Notes: a model not told the origin generated them from the sequence alone. Positions 1 through 7,867 are shown, counted from the stretch's first letter. The stretch is DNA of 18,598 nucleotides from Nitrososphaerota archaeon (GCA_005877345.1 VBPR01000027.1:1-18598), one strand, 5' to 3'. A program made the numbers and translations.

Positions 1-278
1 TGAGAAAAATAGAAATGGATTTAGATGAAGGAGCGGATATAATAACAATAAAACCTTCTTTTAATAATATCGATTTGATAAGTAGAATCTTTGACATGGC
101 CAATTGTAAAATAGCGGTTCAACAAGTTTCTGGTGAATATGCAATGGTAAAAGCTGCATCGCGCAATAGACTAATCGATGAAAACGAATGGATTATTGGA
201 TATTTTGCTTCTATGATAAGAGCGGGGGTAGATTTTATAATATCATATGGGGCTGAAGACATAGCTGCCTTGCTTTAG
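1..278 (+). CDS. hemB: Porphobilinogen synthase (delta-aminolevulinate dehydratase), C-terminal part
   Basis: This is the last ~90 residues of HemB, which condenses two 5-aminolevulinate molecules into porphobilinogen in the cytosolic haem/cobalamin pathway. The frame is open to the left edge (frame begins at base 3), so the gene starts outside the window; the internal ATG at 15 is not the start. The family signature is clear: LDEGADIITIKPS, then QQVSGEYAMVKAAS, then IRAGVDFIISYGAEDIA close to the stop, matching the EGAD-VKPA / YQVSGEY / RAGAD blocks at the HemB C-terminus. The catalytic lysines lie upstream and are not visible. It ends in TAG and converges on the rps8e gene. T-rich DNA at about 356-381, overlapping the rps8e end, could serve as its U-rich terminator. 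The identification is secure. Confidence 0.95.
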   Translation, partial: RKIEMDLDEGADIITIKPSFNNIDLISRIFDMANCKIAVQQVSGEYAMVKAASRNRLIDENEWIIGYFASMIRAGVDFIISYGAEDIAALL

Positions 279-370
279 GACTTTAATAAAGATTGTAATG
301 ATTCTTTCGTGCTTTAAATCCTAGTTTGGAATAACTGGATTCAAGATAAAGCTCGTGTTTTAAGTCATTT

Positions 371-757
371 TTATTTTTTTAACTGGATTGCATTGATTAG
401 ACCAACTTGACCTGGTCTTGATACTACTCTGGCCAGTCCTAATTCAGTTTCTATAACGGTACCTTTAGTAATTACCCCTCTTCTTTCGTAGTCTTTGTTA
501 GTTGCATTTTTGATAACTCTCAATACCTTTGACTTTGTAGTTTTCTTCTCCTCGGGATTTGAAATGTTTGCAAATTCAACAGTTTTTAGAGCCGTTTTGT
601 TGTTATTTCCACGCACTCTTCTCGTCACTTTTAGATTGCTTCCAATTACGGCCTCATTCGGATACCTATCTATCTCAAATTTGCGTCTACCGCGCATGGC
701 AATTTTTCTACCCCCAGTGTACTTCCGCCCGCACAGATTCTCTATGGATTTTTTCAT
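371..757 (-). CDS. rps8e: Small-subunit ribosomal protein S8e
   Basis: This 128-residue basic protein has the usual archaeal S8e length. It carries the S8e pattern: an N-terminal KYTGGRK segment, then GRRKFEIDRYPNEAVIG, a lysine-rich middle, and a C-terminal KGTVIETELGLARVVSRPGQ block. It binds 16S rRNA in the small subunit. The start is an ATG at 757. It is the last gene of a minus-strand block scpA-scpB-rps8e, 58 bp after the scpB stop, so co-transcription is likely. It converges with hemB. The stop is TAA and lies within an AT-rich run. Confidence 0.95.
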   Translation of the reverse strand: MKKSIENLCGRKYTGGRKIAMRGRRKFEIDRYPNEAVIGSNLKVTRRVRGNNNKTALKTVEFANISNPEEKKTTKSKVLRVIKNATNKDYERRGVITKGTVIETELGLARVVSRPGQVGLINAIQLKK

Positions 758-815
758 CTTTCCATAAATGAAATAGCTCCATATTAAGAGGTTTTCTATC
801 TAGTTAAAATAATCA

Positions 816-1328
816 TCACTTTACAATCATTTTGCTTTTGAGTACGTTGAGATCATTTATTCCAAAATATTCTTGGAATTTTCTACTTGTTCTATATATT
901 TTCATTCGTCCTAAACGTTCTGATTCAATAAATGAATGAGCTCTTAGCTCCTTGAGATGGGTATAAACCTGGCTTCCACGGATCTGAACCAACCTTTTTG
1001 ATGTAATTGGTTGCTCATAAGCAATAAATGATAAAGTTTTCAGGGCGCCCACCGGGATCAGGGGCTGTTGAGCAAATCGTCGAATAAGGGGCATGTATGC
1101 AGGTTTCACTTGAAATACAAATTTCTCATCATCGAGTTGTGCTATTTCCAGAGCAGTCAAAACTTTTTGCATTTTCTTAACTAATTCATTTAATAATTGG
1201 ACTACTTTTTCCTTTGAATTTATTCCTGCTGCCCTCATCAAGTCATTAATGGATAAGGGCCTACCAGCAGCATACAGAGCTGCTTCAATTCTAGCACTGA
1301 TTTCACCGTCAGGAAGTGACTGAGGCAC
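816..1328 (-). CDS. scpB: Segregation and condensation protein B
   Basis: ScpB is the winged-helix KITE subunit of the SMC-ScpAB condensin-like complex that compacts and segregates chromosomes; it binds the ScpA kleisin as a dimer. The 170-residue product has the two-winged-helix layout. The N-terminal half has ARIEAALYAAGRPLSINDLM followed by a helix-rich segment. The second half has the conserved LKTLSFIAYEQPITSKRLVQIRG block and a TYLKEL-like region (VYTHLKELRAHSFIESERLG). The start is an ATG at 1328, 24 bp after the scpA stop. The order scpA-scpB is the usual one in bacteria and archaea. Confidence 0.93.
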   Translation of the reverse strand: MPQSLPDGEISARIEAALYAAGRPLSINDLMRAAGINSKEKVVQLLNELVKKMQKVLTALEIAQLDDEKFVFQVKPAYMPLIRRFAQQPLIPVGALKTLSFIAYEQPITSKRLVQIRGSQVYTHLKELRAHSFIESERLGRMKIYRTSRKFQEYFGINDLNVLKSKMIVK

Positions 1329-1352
1329 CTGTGTCTAAGTAATTAAGCTTTG

Positions 1353-2036
1353 TTAATCAATGTTTTCGTTTAATGAAATCAATATTTCTTCATCTTTTTG
1401 CTCAAGAAAAATTTTTCTCTTCATGGCAAGATATAGAAGAGCAATAAAGCACCTCACTATTTCTATTTGGTTCATTTTTAACGTAAGATTCTTGAATTCA
1501 ACAGATTTGTCTGCAGTTACTATATCAAAAATCATATCCTCATAAGATTGCAAAATCTTCTCAAACTTCATTAAATACTCATCAAAGTTGAATGTCTCTA
1601 CAGATTCCAGATTGAGTTGATTTCTCCTAGGTCTTGGATTTGCCAAGGCATTAATCATGTTCTCAAGTACGTGCAATAATTCTTCTAAAGTCACGGGATA
1701 AGTAGGTTCTATCCTAAAAGGAATTTCAATTGGCTTCAAATTTGGAATAGGTTTGATATCAACAACCTCGATCCCCTTTTTGGTTTTGGAGATTTTTTCT
1801 AGTTGTAAGATGCTCTCTACCTTTAACCGATAGATTAGCGAAGAAGATAATGCAGCTATCCCACACATTCGAAGGTCTTTTTTTCCACTATTATTGATTA
1901 ATTTTAACAACATTTCTAATAGTAATGAGATATCTATTTCCCAAACATCTTTCTTTGATAATACTGAAGGATTAAAAAGTAAATCAAGCGGTGGTTGTGA
2001 AATGCTTTTCTTTGTTGTTATGTCCGCTTCCGACAT
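1353..2036 (-). CDS. scpA: Segregation and condensation protein A (kleisin)
   Basis: ScpA is the kleisin that bridges the SMC head domains and recruits ScpB. This 227-residue product has the N-terminal helical SMC-contact region (PPLDLLFNPSVLSKKDVWEIDISLLLEMLL) followed by a basic stretch and SSLIYRLKVESIL, the equivalent of the LASLLLRIKSR segment. The C-terminus is a winged helix that includes EIVRCFIALLYLAMKRKIFLEQ, the classic ScpA FLALLEL-like helix. The start is an ATG at 2036. An AT-rich element at 2061-2070 lies about 28 nt upstream, consistent with a leaderless promoter for the scpA-scpB-rps8e transcript. It is diverged from the bacterial ScpA core but supported by the adjacent scpB. 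Confidence 0.92.
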   Translation of the reverse strand: MSEADITTKKSISQPPLDLLFNPSVLSKKDVWEIDISLLLEMLLKLINNSGKKDLRMCGIAALSSSLIYRLKVESILQLEKISKTKKGIEVVDIKPIPNLKPIEIPFRIEPTYPVTLEELLHVLENMINALANPRPRRNQLNLESVETFNFDEYLMKFEKILQSYEDMIFDIVTADKSVEFKNLTLKMNQIEIVRCFIALLYLAMKRKIFLEQKDEEILISLNENID

Positions 2037-2060
2037 GTATGATTAGAATTGAATTTTGAT

Positions 2061-2070
2061 AATATTAATT
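2061..2070 (-). promoter_or_regulatory. TATA-like box for scpA-scpB-rps8e
   Basis: On the minus strand this reads AATTAATATT, centred about 28 nt before the scpA ATG at 2036. That is the spacing expected of a leaderless archaeal promoter. A separate TATA-like stretch at 2099-2111 faces the UPF0147 gene on plus, so the 2040-2160 gap is a divergent promoter region. Confidence 0.45.
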
Positions 2071-2173
2071 TGTATTGTCTAATAAAATTTAGATTTACTA
2101 TAAATTTATATCAGTAAGTATGTAAAAACATTCAAAAGTCACTGTATTGTAAGGTAAAAAAGTGGAGAGTGTT

Positions 2174-2467
2174 ATGTCAATGGCTTCAAAGAAAGAGATA
2201 AGGAACAAAGAGAATCAAGAGCGGCTTGCAAATGCAATTAGTACTCTGGACAGTATAGCTAGAAATAATAATATTCAAAAAAACATTCGAAATATTGTAA
2301 GAGAGATCTTGACTGGAATAAAAGATGAAAAAAATGGATCTATTTCTGTCAGGGCAGCAAATACTATAAGTATGCTAGACAATGTGACTCAGAATCCACA
2401 GATGCAATCTCACATACGAACGCTGCTGTGGCAGGTAGTTTCAACACTTGAAAGTATAAGAGAATAG
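2174..2467 (+). CDS. UPF0147 family protein
   Basis: This small all-helical archaeal protein of the UPF0147 family has no established function. The product consists of two related helical halves, each with an ANAISTLDSI / AANTISMLDNV motif and an RNIVREI / RTLLWQVVSTLESI helix, which matches the internal symmetry of the family. Two starts compete. A GTG at 2162 has AAGGT six bases upstream. The ATG at 2174 has GGAG six bases upstream and is preferred, because the product then begins with MSMASKKE, close to the usual short family N-terminus. A TATA-like stretch TATAAATTTATAT at 2099-2111 would give a short leader. It is divergent from scpA. Confidence 0.88.
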   Translation: MSMASKKEIRNKENQERLANAISTLDSIARNNNIQKNIRNIVREILTGIKDEKNGSISVRAANTISMLDNVTQNPQMQSHIRTLLWQVVSTLESIRE

Positions 2468-2484
2468 GAATCTCATCACAGAAA

Positions 2485-2628
2485 TCAAGAAGAGTCAATA
2501 TTCTTGGCTTGCTTTAATTGAGGGGGCAGTTTCTCAAGTTTATGGGTAGGATTAGCAAGATAATGTCTAGATGCGCCCTCCCCGCTCAGTACAATATTAC
2601 AATTAATACATTTGTATCTTATAGCCAA
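2485..2628 (-). CDS. Small CxxC protein, 47 residues
   Basis: I do not recognise this family by name. A TTG at 2628 opens a 47-residue frame beginning MAIRYKCINC and continuing with NIVLSGEGASRHYLANPTHK and a charged, Leu/Lys-rich tail. A single CxxC (residues 7 and 10), a downstream His pair and the RHYLANPTH segment resemble the small zinc-knuckle proteins common in Thaumarchaeota. The protein may dimerise around a shared metal, which is inference. Immediately upstream on this strand are AT-rich boxes (TTTTTAGATA about 35 nt and TATAATTATAA about 12 nt before the start). The frame on the opposite strand here looks non-coding. It lies between the UPF0147 gene, with which it converges, and fttA. 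Confidence 0.6.
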   Translation of the reverse strand: MAIRYKCINCNIVLSGEGASRHYLANPTHKLEKLPPQLKQAKNIDSS

Positions 2629-2895
2629 TTACAGTTATAATTATACCCACATATCTAAAAAGATACTGAACAAATCAAGCATTTTGGCTCGTTCTGGCCT
2701 GTCCCTATCATCATTGCTAGGTAACTCGGCAAATTTATTCCCTATTTATCAGAATATCGTACGTAGAATCCAATCTGAATCAAGTATTAGTGCAAACTTT
2801 ACTAGTCTTCTTCCTAAGACCGGCAAGGTCAATTTATTTACTAGTAATTATTGACAATTCATTTCGCTCCAAAATATCACGTCTTGGATTAATGT

Positions 2896-4995
2896 CTATC
2901 TCAATTTAATAATTTCGCGACTATCTGGAACAATAGATCTTATCTTGAATCTGGAGAAAATAGTACTTGCTACGTTTTCTGATTTTGATCTTTCCCCATG
3001 ATTAACCAATACTTTTTTTGGTTTTATTCTTGCAGTAAAATTCATTATTTGGTTAAAATCACTATGGCCACTAAATCCATCAATTTTTTGACTTGCGCAT
3101 TTGATTGGAATGACTTTAACTTTACCTTTTTCGTCAAGCATGCTAATCTCCATCAAGCCTCCGTCTATAACCCGCCGTCCCAAGGTTCCATTAATTTGGT
3201 ACGAAACAAAGATTATACTGTTTTTCTTATCTGGTGCAATTTTCTTAAAATATTCGACGGATGGTCCTCCCTCCAACATTCCAGAGGTGGCCATTATTAC
3301 ACTTGGGTTCTCGTCATTGAATACCTCTTCCCTTCTTTCATACCCATTAACAACGGTAAAATATTCTGATTGAAACGGATTTACTCCATTGGACACCGAT
3401 TTTCTGACATCAAATCCAAGGTAATGTGCATAGGACATGTGTATTGCACTTGCCTCTGATATCATGCCTTCAATAAATACCGGAGCCTCCATTAGACGTC
3501 CTTCTCTCATTTCTTTATCAAGAACCAACATTATTTCTTGGGCCCTTCCAACTGCAGGAACAGGAATCAACACTTTTCCCCCAACAGACAAAGTCCTATT
3601 GATAGCATCCGTAAAAGTTTTGTATACTATAGATTGATCTGGCATTATGTCGGTTGTATTGCCATATGTACTTTCAGTTATCAATGTCTCTACTCTAGGA
3701 TAAGCAGAAACAGCACTATCCAACAACTGGGTTCTGGCATATTTATAATCACCGGAATAAAGAATATTATGAGTCCCAAATACATTAATGTGTACAGTAG
3801 CACTTCCCATTATATGTCCAGCATTGTTGAATGTTATAGTGATATCTGGAGAAATATCTGTAGGTTTTCCATAAGGTAACGTTATGCAGTGTTTAATAAC
3901 TTCGTTGACGTCTCTTGTTTCGTATGGTAAAAACGTTCCATTGCTTTTAGAAATCTTTACGGAATCGTATTGGAGGAGTGTCATTAAAGGAAGAGTAGGT
4001 TCTGTGCAATAAACTGGACCCTTATAACCATATTTGAATAGTGTTGGTAAAAATCCTTGATGATCTATATGTGCATGACTTATGACGACGGCATCTATTT
4101 CATCCAGATCAAAATTAAACCAGTCTAATCGTGGATATGCTGAAATTGCTAATGGTTCACCAGGATTAATGCCGCAATCTAGCATTATTTTGCTTTCTGA
4201 AGTTACGACAATGAAACATGATCTACCAACTTGTTTAACCCCGCCCAGACAGAAAATAACTATTTCCTCCTTATTTCTAATCTTAGACTTAAGTTCAGTA
4301 ATTTCTGAATTTTTTTCACTTAATTGATTGAAGAGATTTAAATTCGAATCGTTGCCTTCCAAAACAAGTGGAGGTCTAAAAACTCTCTTGCCTAGGGATT
4401 GTAAAAAAAAACTTCTCTCCTTTGCAGAACCCTTCTGGGTAGAGTGAATCATGTTCATACAACTCGACTGAATATGCGGAGAACGTAATGTATGAGCTAT
4501 CCAACCGGTTGCCTGGGCAATTTCGATTACCATATCGGCGTCTATTGATTCAGGACGATTTACCTCAAGGACTACTTCGCCTGTGGCATCATCACAAAAT
4601 ACAGCAGATATTGTAACCTCATCTGGTAACATCTTTATTACTGTTGATCTTGTTTCCTCTTCAGATAATCTAATTGAGGGATCAGTTCTTACGACAAACC
4701 TTTTTTTAACATTTTTTGAAAGAGACGAAAGATAATAAGTCAATTCAGTTAACGAAAATTTTGGATTTAAAGTATAAAGAGCAACATATGGACCTTCAAA
4801 TCTTATGTTTGTAATCTGTGACTCCTTAGGAATTGATTTCAGAACCATATCTTTGAAGAAATCTTCGTCAATTTTCTTCGTATGTTGAATTTGATTAGCA
4901 GATAAAGAATCAGAATGTTGTTTAACTTTGCCACTGTTCTCTAGTGCAGAAATACTCTCATCTACAGAATTATTGCTTAGGTTTTCATTACTCAC
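2896..4995 (-). CDS. fttA: aCPSF1/FttA: KH-domain beta-CASP ribonuclease, transcription termination factor
   Basis: This is the archaeal homologue of CPSF73 that cleaves nascent RNA 3' ends at U-rich sites and terminates transcription (Factor that terminates transcription in archaea). The 699-residue product has a ~40-residue Ser/Asn-rich N-terminal tail, then a KH-like region to about residue 190. A metallo-beta-lactamase/beta-CASP core starts near 245. Metal ligands are visible: HAHIDH (307-312), NAGH (H394), SGD (D416), the ESTYG beta-CASP motif (441-445), TSGMLEGG (570-577), FSGHSD (H644) and NHGE (H666), so it should be catalytically intact. It is slightly longer than the usual ~640, the extra length being the N-terminal tail and a charged linker near 213-243. 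The start is a GTG at 4995. It probably has a leader of about 120 nt (see 5135-5150). Confidence 0.95.
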   Translation of the reverse strand: MSNENLSNNSVDESISALENSGKVKQHSDSLSANQIQHTKKIDEDFFKDMVLKSIPKESQITNIRFEGPYVALYTLNPKFSLTELTYYLSSLSKNVKKRFVVRTDPSIRLSEEETRSTVIKMLPDEVTISAVFCDDATGEVVLEVNRPESIDADMVIEIAQATGWIAHTLRSPHIQSSCMNMIHSTQKGSAKERSFFLQSLGKRVFRPPLVLEGNDSNLNLFNQLSEKNSEITELKSKIRNKEEIVIFCLGGVKQVGRSCFIVVTSESKIMLDCGINPGEPLAISAYPRLDWFNFDLDEIDAVVISHAHIDHQGFLPTLFKYGYKGPVYCTEPTLPLMTLLQYDSVKISKSNGTFLPYETRDVNEVIKHCITLPYGKPTDISPDITITFNNAGHIMGSATVHINVFGTHNILYSGDYKYARTQLLDSAVSAYPRVETLITESTYGNTTDIMPDQSIVYKTFTDAINRTLSVGGKVLIPVPAVGRAQEIMLVLDKEMREGRLMEAPVFIEGMISEASAIHMSYAHYLGFDVRKSVSNGVNPFQSEYFTVVNGYERREEVFNDENPSVIMATSGMLEGGPSVEYFKKIAPDKKNSIIFVSYQINGTLGRRVIDGGLMEISMLDEKGKVKVIPIKCASQKIDGFSGHSDFNQIMNFTARIKPKKVLVNHGERSKSENVASTIFSRFKIRSIVPDSREIIKLR

Positions 4996-5049
4996 TTTAA
5001 CATTCTTCTAGATACTCGGTCTGATTTTTTACAATCCTTACTTCCAATA

Positions 5050-5070
5050 GTGATAATCAATTACTATCAC
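5050..5070. repeat. Inverted repeat in the fttA leader
   Basis: GTGATA and TATCAC arms flank a 9-nt AT-rich centre, 55-75 bp upstream of the fttA GTG. In RNA this could form a short hairpin in the inferred fttA 5' leader; as DNA it could be an operator. The core is imperfect, so the support is modest. Confidence 0.3.
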
Positions 5071-5134
5071 AATGCAATAGCAAGGTCATTAAGGTCCTTT
5101 CCGGCTTGTATCCACAATGAAAATGAACATCTCT

Positions 5135-5150
5135 ATTAATATATATTTTG
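5135..5150 (-). promoter_or_regulatory. Candidate fttA TATA box
   Basis: On the minus strand this reads CAAAATATATATTAAT. It is the best TATA match in the 185-bp gap between the site-2 protease stop and fttA. A start site about 25 nt downstream (near 5117) gives a leader of about 120 nt, long for an organism whose other promoters look leaderless. Confidence 0.4.
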
Positions 5151-5180
5151 GAAAGTACTTGCTTTTTCCCACTCTTTATT

Positions 5181-6281
5181 TTAGAAAGGCAGATACGGTA
5201 GAAATATCGCTAAGGCCACAATTATTATTGTTATTGTAGATACCGCTGATGAGATATTCTTAAGACGATTCTTATCAATTTTGGATCTGCTCTCTATTAG
5301 CGATCCGTACAATTGACCTCCGTCCAAAAAGGCAATAGGAAGAGCATTAAATATTCCGAGATTAAAATTGATAAACCATAGCCAGAAGAGTGAATTTGCA
5401 ATTATTGGAAATGATGAACCGAAAATGTTTGATTCATATTTTGGCGCCATAAAATCTGAAAAAGGTACAAGTTGTTCGGCTAATGTCGGCGGCGGAAGTA
5501 TAGGAACTAGATGATTTATATCAAACGTGAAATATTTCTTGTATAATTCAAGAGCCAACTTGGGATCTAATGATACCATCGCCGTTCTAACACCAAGAAT
5601 GGGTTTGGTAGGGTCACTATTGGCAGGAATTGATAAATCATTTGTTTTTTTATTACCTTCTCTGTCCTGCCATACAATTGAAGGTTGTTTACCAATATTT
5701 GATTTTAGAGTTTGCAATAAGTCTTCTTGACTGCGTATTTCAGTTTGGCCAATTGACAGGATGCTCGACCCTTGTGTGAGACCAATTTTTTCTGCTAGAG
5801 ATCCCTCTGTGACGCTGACTATTTCAAGTCCACTCTTCGGCACAGCTATTGTAGGGAGTGGAGTCAAAGTGGATAGTAACACAAATAGCAAGGCCAGTGA
5901 GATTGTAGCAAGAATCATATTATTTAGCGGACCAGCCGTAAGAACTGCACTTTTCTCCTTTAGTGTTGCATTGGATAATCCATCTTTATCAAGGTTAACA
6001 AAAGCTCCAACAGGAATAAAGAGTACAAAAGCAATACCGGTTGATTCCACCTTTATTCCATAAACCCTAGCAACGATACCATGCCCTGCCTCATGTATGA
6101 AGACACTTATTATGAGAGCCATCAGAGTGTAAGTAAGCGGTAGAATTGGATTTATTATAGGGATAAGAAGGTTGCCTCTAAGTCCTATAACTTTGGCATT
6201 CTCTCTCACAGAAACATTTGAAACGATATTTGTTATTCCACCAATTATTAATAATATCGCAATAGCCGTTATGGCGGGCAT
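5181..6281 (-). CDS. Site-2 protease, M50 family membrane metalloprotease with PDZ domain
   Basis: This is an intramembrane zinc protease that cuts membrane-spanning substrates, often in stress or envelope signalling. From the ATG at 6281 the product has 366 residues: a transmembrane segment, then HEAGH (residues 63-67) in the second helix as the zinc site, then GPLNN. A PDZ domain follows at about 145-210 (GLEIVSVTEGSLAEKIG). The second metal motif FLDGG (near 320) sits in a C-terminal helix, and a final helix ends the protein. Coding continues upstream without a stop to 6449 and contains PYGLKFFDYVAKTRIAKAY, which looks like the family's N-terminal region, but no ATG, GTG or TTG lies in that frame (see the separate entry). 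The 6281 start is therefore only the first ordinary start codon, and the protein is probably longer. Confidence 0.9.
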   Translation of the reverse strand: MPAITAIAILLIIGGITNIVSNVSVRENAKVIGLRGNLLIPIINPILPLTYTLMALIISVFIHEAGHGIVARVYGIKVESTGIAFVLFIPVGAFVNLDKDGLSNATLKEKSAVLTAGPLNNMILATISLALLFVLLSTLTPLPTIAVPKSGLEIVSVTEGSLAEKIGLTQGSSILSIGQTEIRSQEDLLQTLKSNIGKQPSIVWQDREGNKKTNDLSIPANSDPTKPILGVRTAMVSLDPKLALELYKKYFTFDINHLVPILPPPTLAEQLVPFSDFMAPKYESNIFGSSFPIIANSLFWLWFINFNLGIFNALPIAFLDGGQLYGSLIESRSKIDKNRLKNISSAVSTITIIIVALAIFLPYLPF

Positions 6282-6449
6282 TATGTAAGTATTAGCTCTA
6301 GCGTATGCTTTTGCAATTCTGGTCTTTGCTACGTAATCAAAGAATTTTAGACCATAAGGAGTGTGGAGTAAAATTAGCGGGAATGGGTGAAATATATCGG
6401 CGTGAATACCTTTTTGTTTTTGTTTTTCCAGATCAATAAGTACAATAAT
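6282..6449 (-). other. Probable N-terminal extension of the site-2 protease, without a canonical start codon
   Basis: The frame of the site-2 protease stays open for 56 more codons, from a TAA at 6450-6452 down to 6281. It encodes VLIDLEKQKQKGIHADIF, then HPFPLILLHTPYG and LKFFDYVAKTRIAKAYA, which resemble the segment before the first core helix in archaeal S2P proteins. None of these codons is ATG, GTG or TTG. Options are a CTG at 6431, an ATT, or a TTG at 6445 in the neighbouring frame joined by a shift across the A-rich run at about 6411-6428. A TATA-like ATTTAAATA (minus strand, 6455-6463) is centred about 28 nt before the CTG. Confidence 0.55.
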
Positions 6450-6482
6450 TTACATATTTAAATTAACTCATAGGTGTTGAAC

Positions 6483-6559
6483 TATAAATAGTATCAATGG
6501 AAATTACACGATTTTGATTCAGGAGGTAAAATATGACATTAAATCAATATATATTATAA
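6483..6559 (+). other. TATA box, strong Shine-Dalgarno and 8-codon micro-ORF
   Basis: TATAAATA at 6483-6490 is followed by AGGAGGT at 6521-6527 and, five bases later, an ATG at 6533. The frame encodes only eight residues (MTLNQYIL) before TAA at 6557-6559. A complete expression signal driving such a short frame is unusual here, where most genes show no Shine-Dalgarno site. It could be a leader peptide, a truncated gene remnant or chance. Confidence 0.25.
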
Positions 6560-6582
6560 ATTATCATAAATCGTTACTAGTG

Positions 6583-6762
6583 TCAATCTTTTTTCCACAG
6601 GTCTACAACAGATCTTTTTGATTTTGGCATTTCATCATCATTAATTTCTAGTTGCTTTTCCAACTTTTTTTTCCTTGCAGTATGATCAGATTCCTTGATG
6701 TGGTTTTCTAATGATAATGCTTCTATTGACCTCTGACAAATATTGCAGTAAAATTCTTCCAA
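6583..6762 (-). CDS. Small C2H2 zinc-finger protein, 59 residues
   Basis: A TTG at 6762 opens a 59-residue frame starting MEEFYCNICQRSIEALSLEN. It carries a C-x2-C-x11-H-x5-H finger (Cys6, Cys9, His21, His27), followed by a strongly charged helix rich in Lys, Glu and Arg and a tail ending VVDLWKKD. The long His-His spacing resembles U1-like or SWIM-free C2H2 fingers of small archaeal nucleic-acid-binding proteins. A nucleic-acid-binding role is inferred from the fold and charge. A TAG directly precedes the start, so the start is fixed at TTG. Its 3' end faces the site-2 protease 5' region on the same strand. It is below the usual 60-residue cut-off and easy to miss. Confidence 0.72.
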   Translation of the reverse strand: MEEFYCNICQRSIEALSLENHIKESDHTARKKKLEKQLEINDDEMPKSKRSVVDLWKKD

Positions 6763-6902
6763 CTATGACTCAGTCAGTATGAGCCAAATTTAATTCATCA
6801 TATTAATGGCATGGTATAAATTTCACCAGAATATTGAACACTGAATCCTGCAAATAATTTATTAAGTTACTACAATCGTATAAGAACAGATAGGTATTAG
6901 AC

Positions 6903-7691
6903 TTGGAAGAGTTTTTCCTTTTTCCTTTTTTTGCATTAATCGGTTTGATTGCGGGCATTTTGGGGTCCATGATAGGGATAGGGGGAGGAATTATAATCTC
7001 TCCTGTTCTGACATTCCTTGGTCTGCCACCACCACAAGTAGCAGGTACAAGTCTCTTTGCAGTTTCATCTACTAGCATCTCTTCAACTATAGCATATGCT
7101 AAATCAAAAAAGATCCAATACATATTGGGGATTAAAATGGCGCTATTATCAATTCCTGGTGCGATAATAGGTTCGTATTTTTCAACTGAAATCGACCCAG
7201 GTAATTTCAAGATAATACTCGCAATAATACTACTTGGAACAGGAATATATCTGATGTATAAAAAAGCAATAATCAATGGAAATTCCTTGTCATTTAATTC
7301 TACGTGGGTAAAAGTACTTTTTTATTCCAGTACTTTTGTTGCTGGGATTATCTCAAGTTTATTCGGAGTAGGAGGAGGAGTCATATTTGTTCCTCTTATG
7401 ATAATGATTATCGGATTAACGATGCATTTGGCTGCGCCCACATCGCAATTCATTTTAATGATTACATCTTTAGTCGGATTATCGATACATATAATCTTAG
7501 GAAATCCTCAATATCTCCCTGCGGTATTACTGTCAGTAGGTGCGTTTACAGGTGCTCAGATAGGATCAAGATTAACGTCCAAATTGAGTGAACAAAAATT
7601 AAGATTAATTCTTGGTATTACTTTTGTTGGTATTGCAGCTAAATTAATGTTTGATTTTTATCAAGTTACGTATTCAACAAGTATGACTTGA
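6903..7691 (+). CDS. TauE/SafE (TSUP) family membrane permease
   Basis: This is a putative exporter of sulfite, organosulfonates or related anions in the cytoplasmic membrane; the substrate cannot be told from sequence. The 262-residue product has about eight hydrophobic helices in two inverted halves. Each half begins with the family's glycine-rich signature: MIGIGGGIIISPVL near residues 24-37 and LFGVGGGVIFVPLM in the second half. The LPPPQVAGTS and APTSQF segments are the matching helix 2 motifs. The TTG start at 6903 is about 23 nt after a TATA-like CGTATAAGAA at 6876-6885, consistent with leaderless expression. It stands alone between the C2H2 gene and the PHA-linked hydrolase and ends in TGA. 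Confidence 0.9.
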   Translation: MEEFFLFPFFALIGLIAGILGSMIGIGGGIIISPVLTFLGLPPPQVAGTSLFAVSSTSISSTIAYAKSKKIQYILGIKMALLSIPGAIIGSYFSTEIDPGNFKIILAIILLGTGIYLMYKKAIINGNSLSFNSTWVKVLFYSSTFVAGIISSLFGVGGGVIFVPLMIMIIGLTMHLAAPTSQFILMITSLVGLSIHIILGNPQYLPAVLLSVGAFTGAQIGSRLTSKLSEQKLRLILGITFVGIAAKLMFDFYQVTYSTSMT

Positions 7692-7867
7692 GATATTTGT
7701 TTTCAAACTAAAGAAAATTTGAAGTACACTTAACTCAGTTTTGACCCAAGTAAATGAGGAATTAGTAATAGTTACGAAGATACGGACAGGCTCCGGTATC
7801 ACAAAAGACCTAATTTATCATAAAAGTAATTAAGTGGACCTAGAAATATCTATCTGACTCCAGATTA

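Noticed and set aside
2612..2854. Plus-strand 80-residue frame
   Set aside because: It has a TTG start, low-complexity Ser/Leu/Ile content and no motif, and overlaps the 5' end of the better-supported minus-strand CxxC protein.
6803..7276. Long minus-strand frame opposite the TauE/SafE gene
   Set aside because: It is antisense to a clear permease with family motifs; the Pro/Ile-rich composition is typical of a shadow frame.
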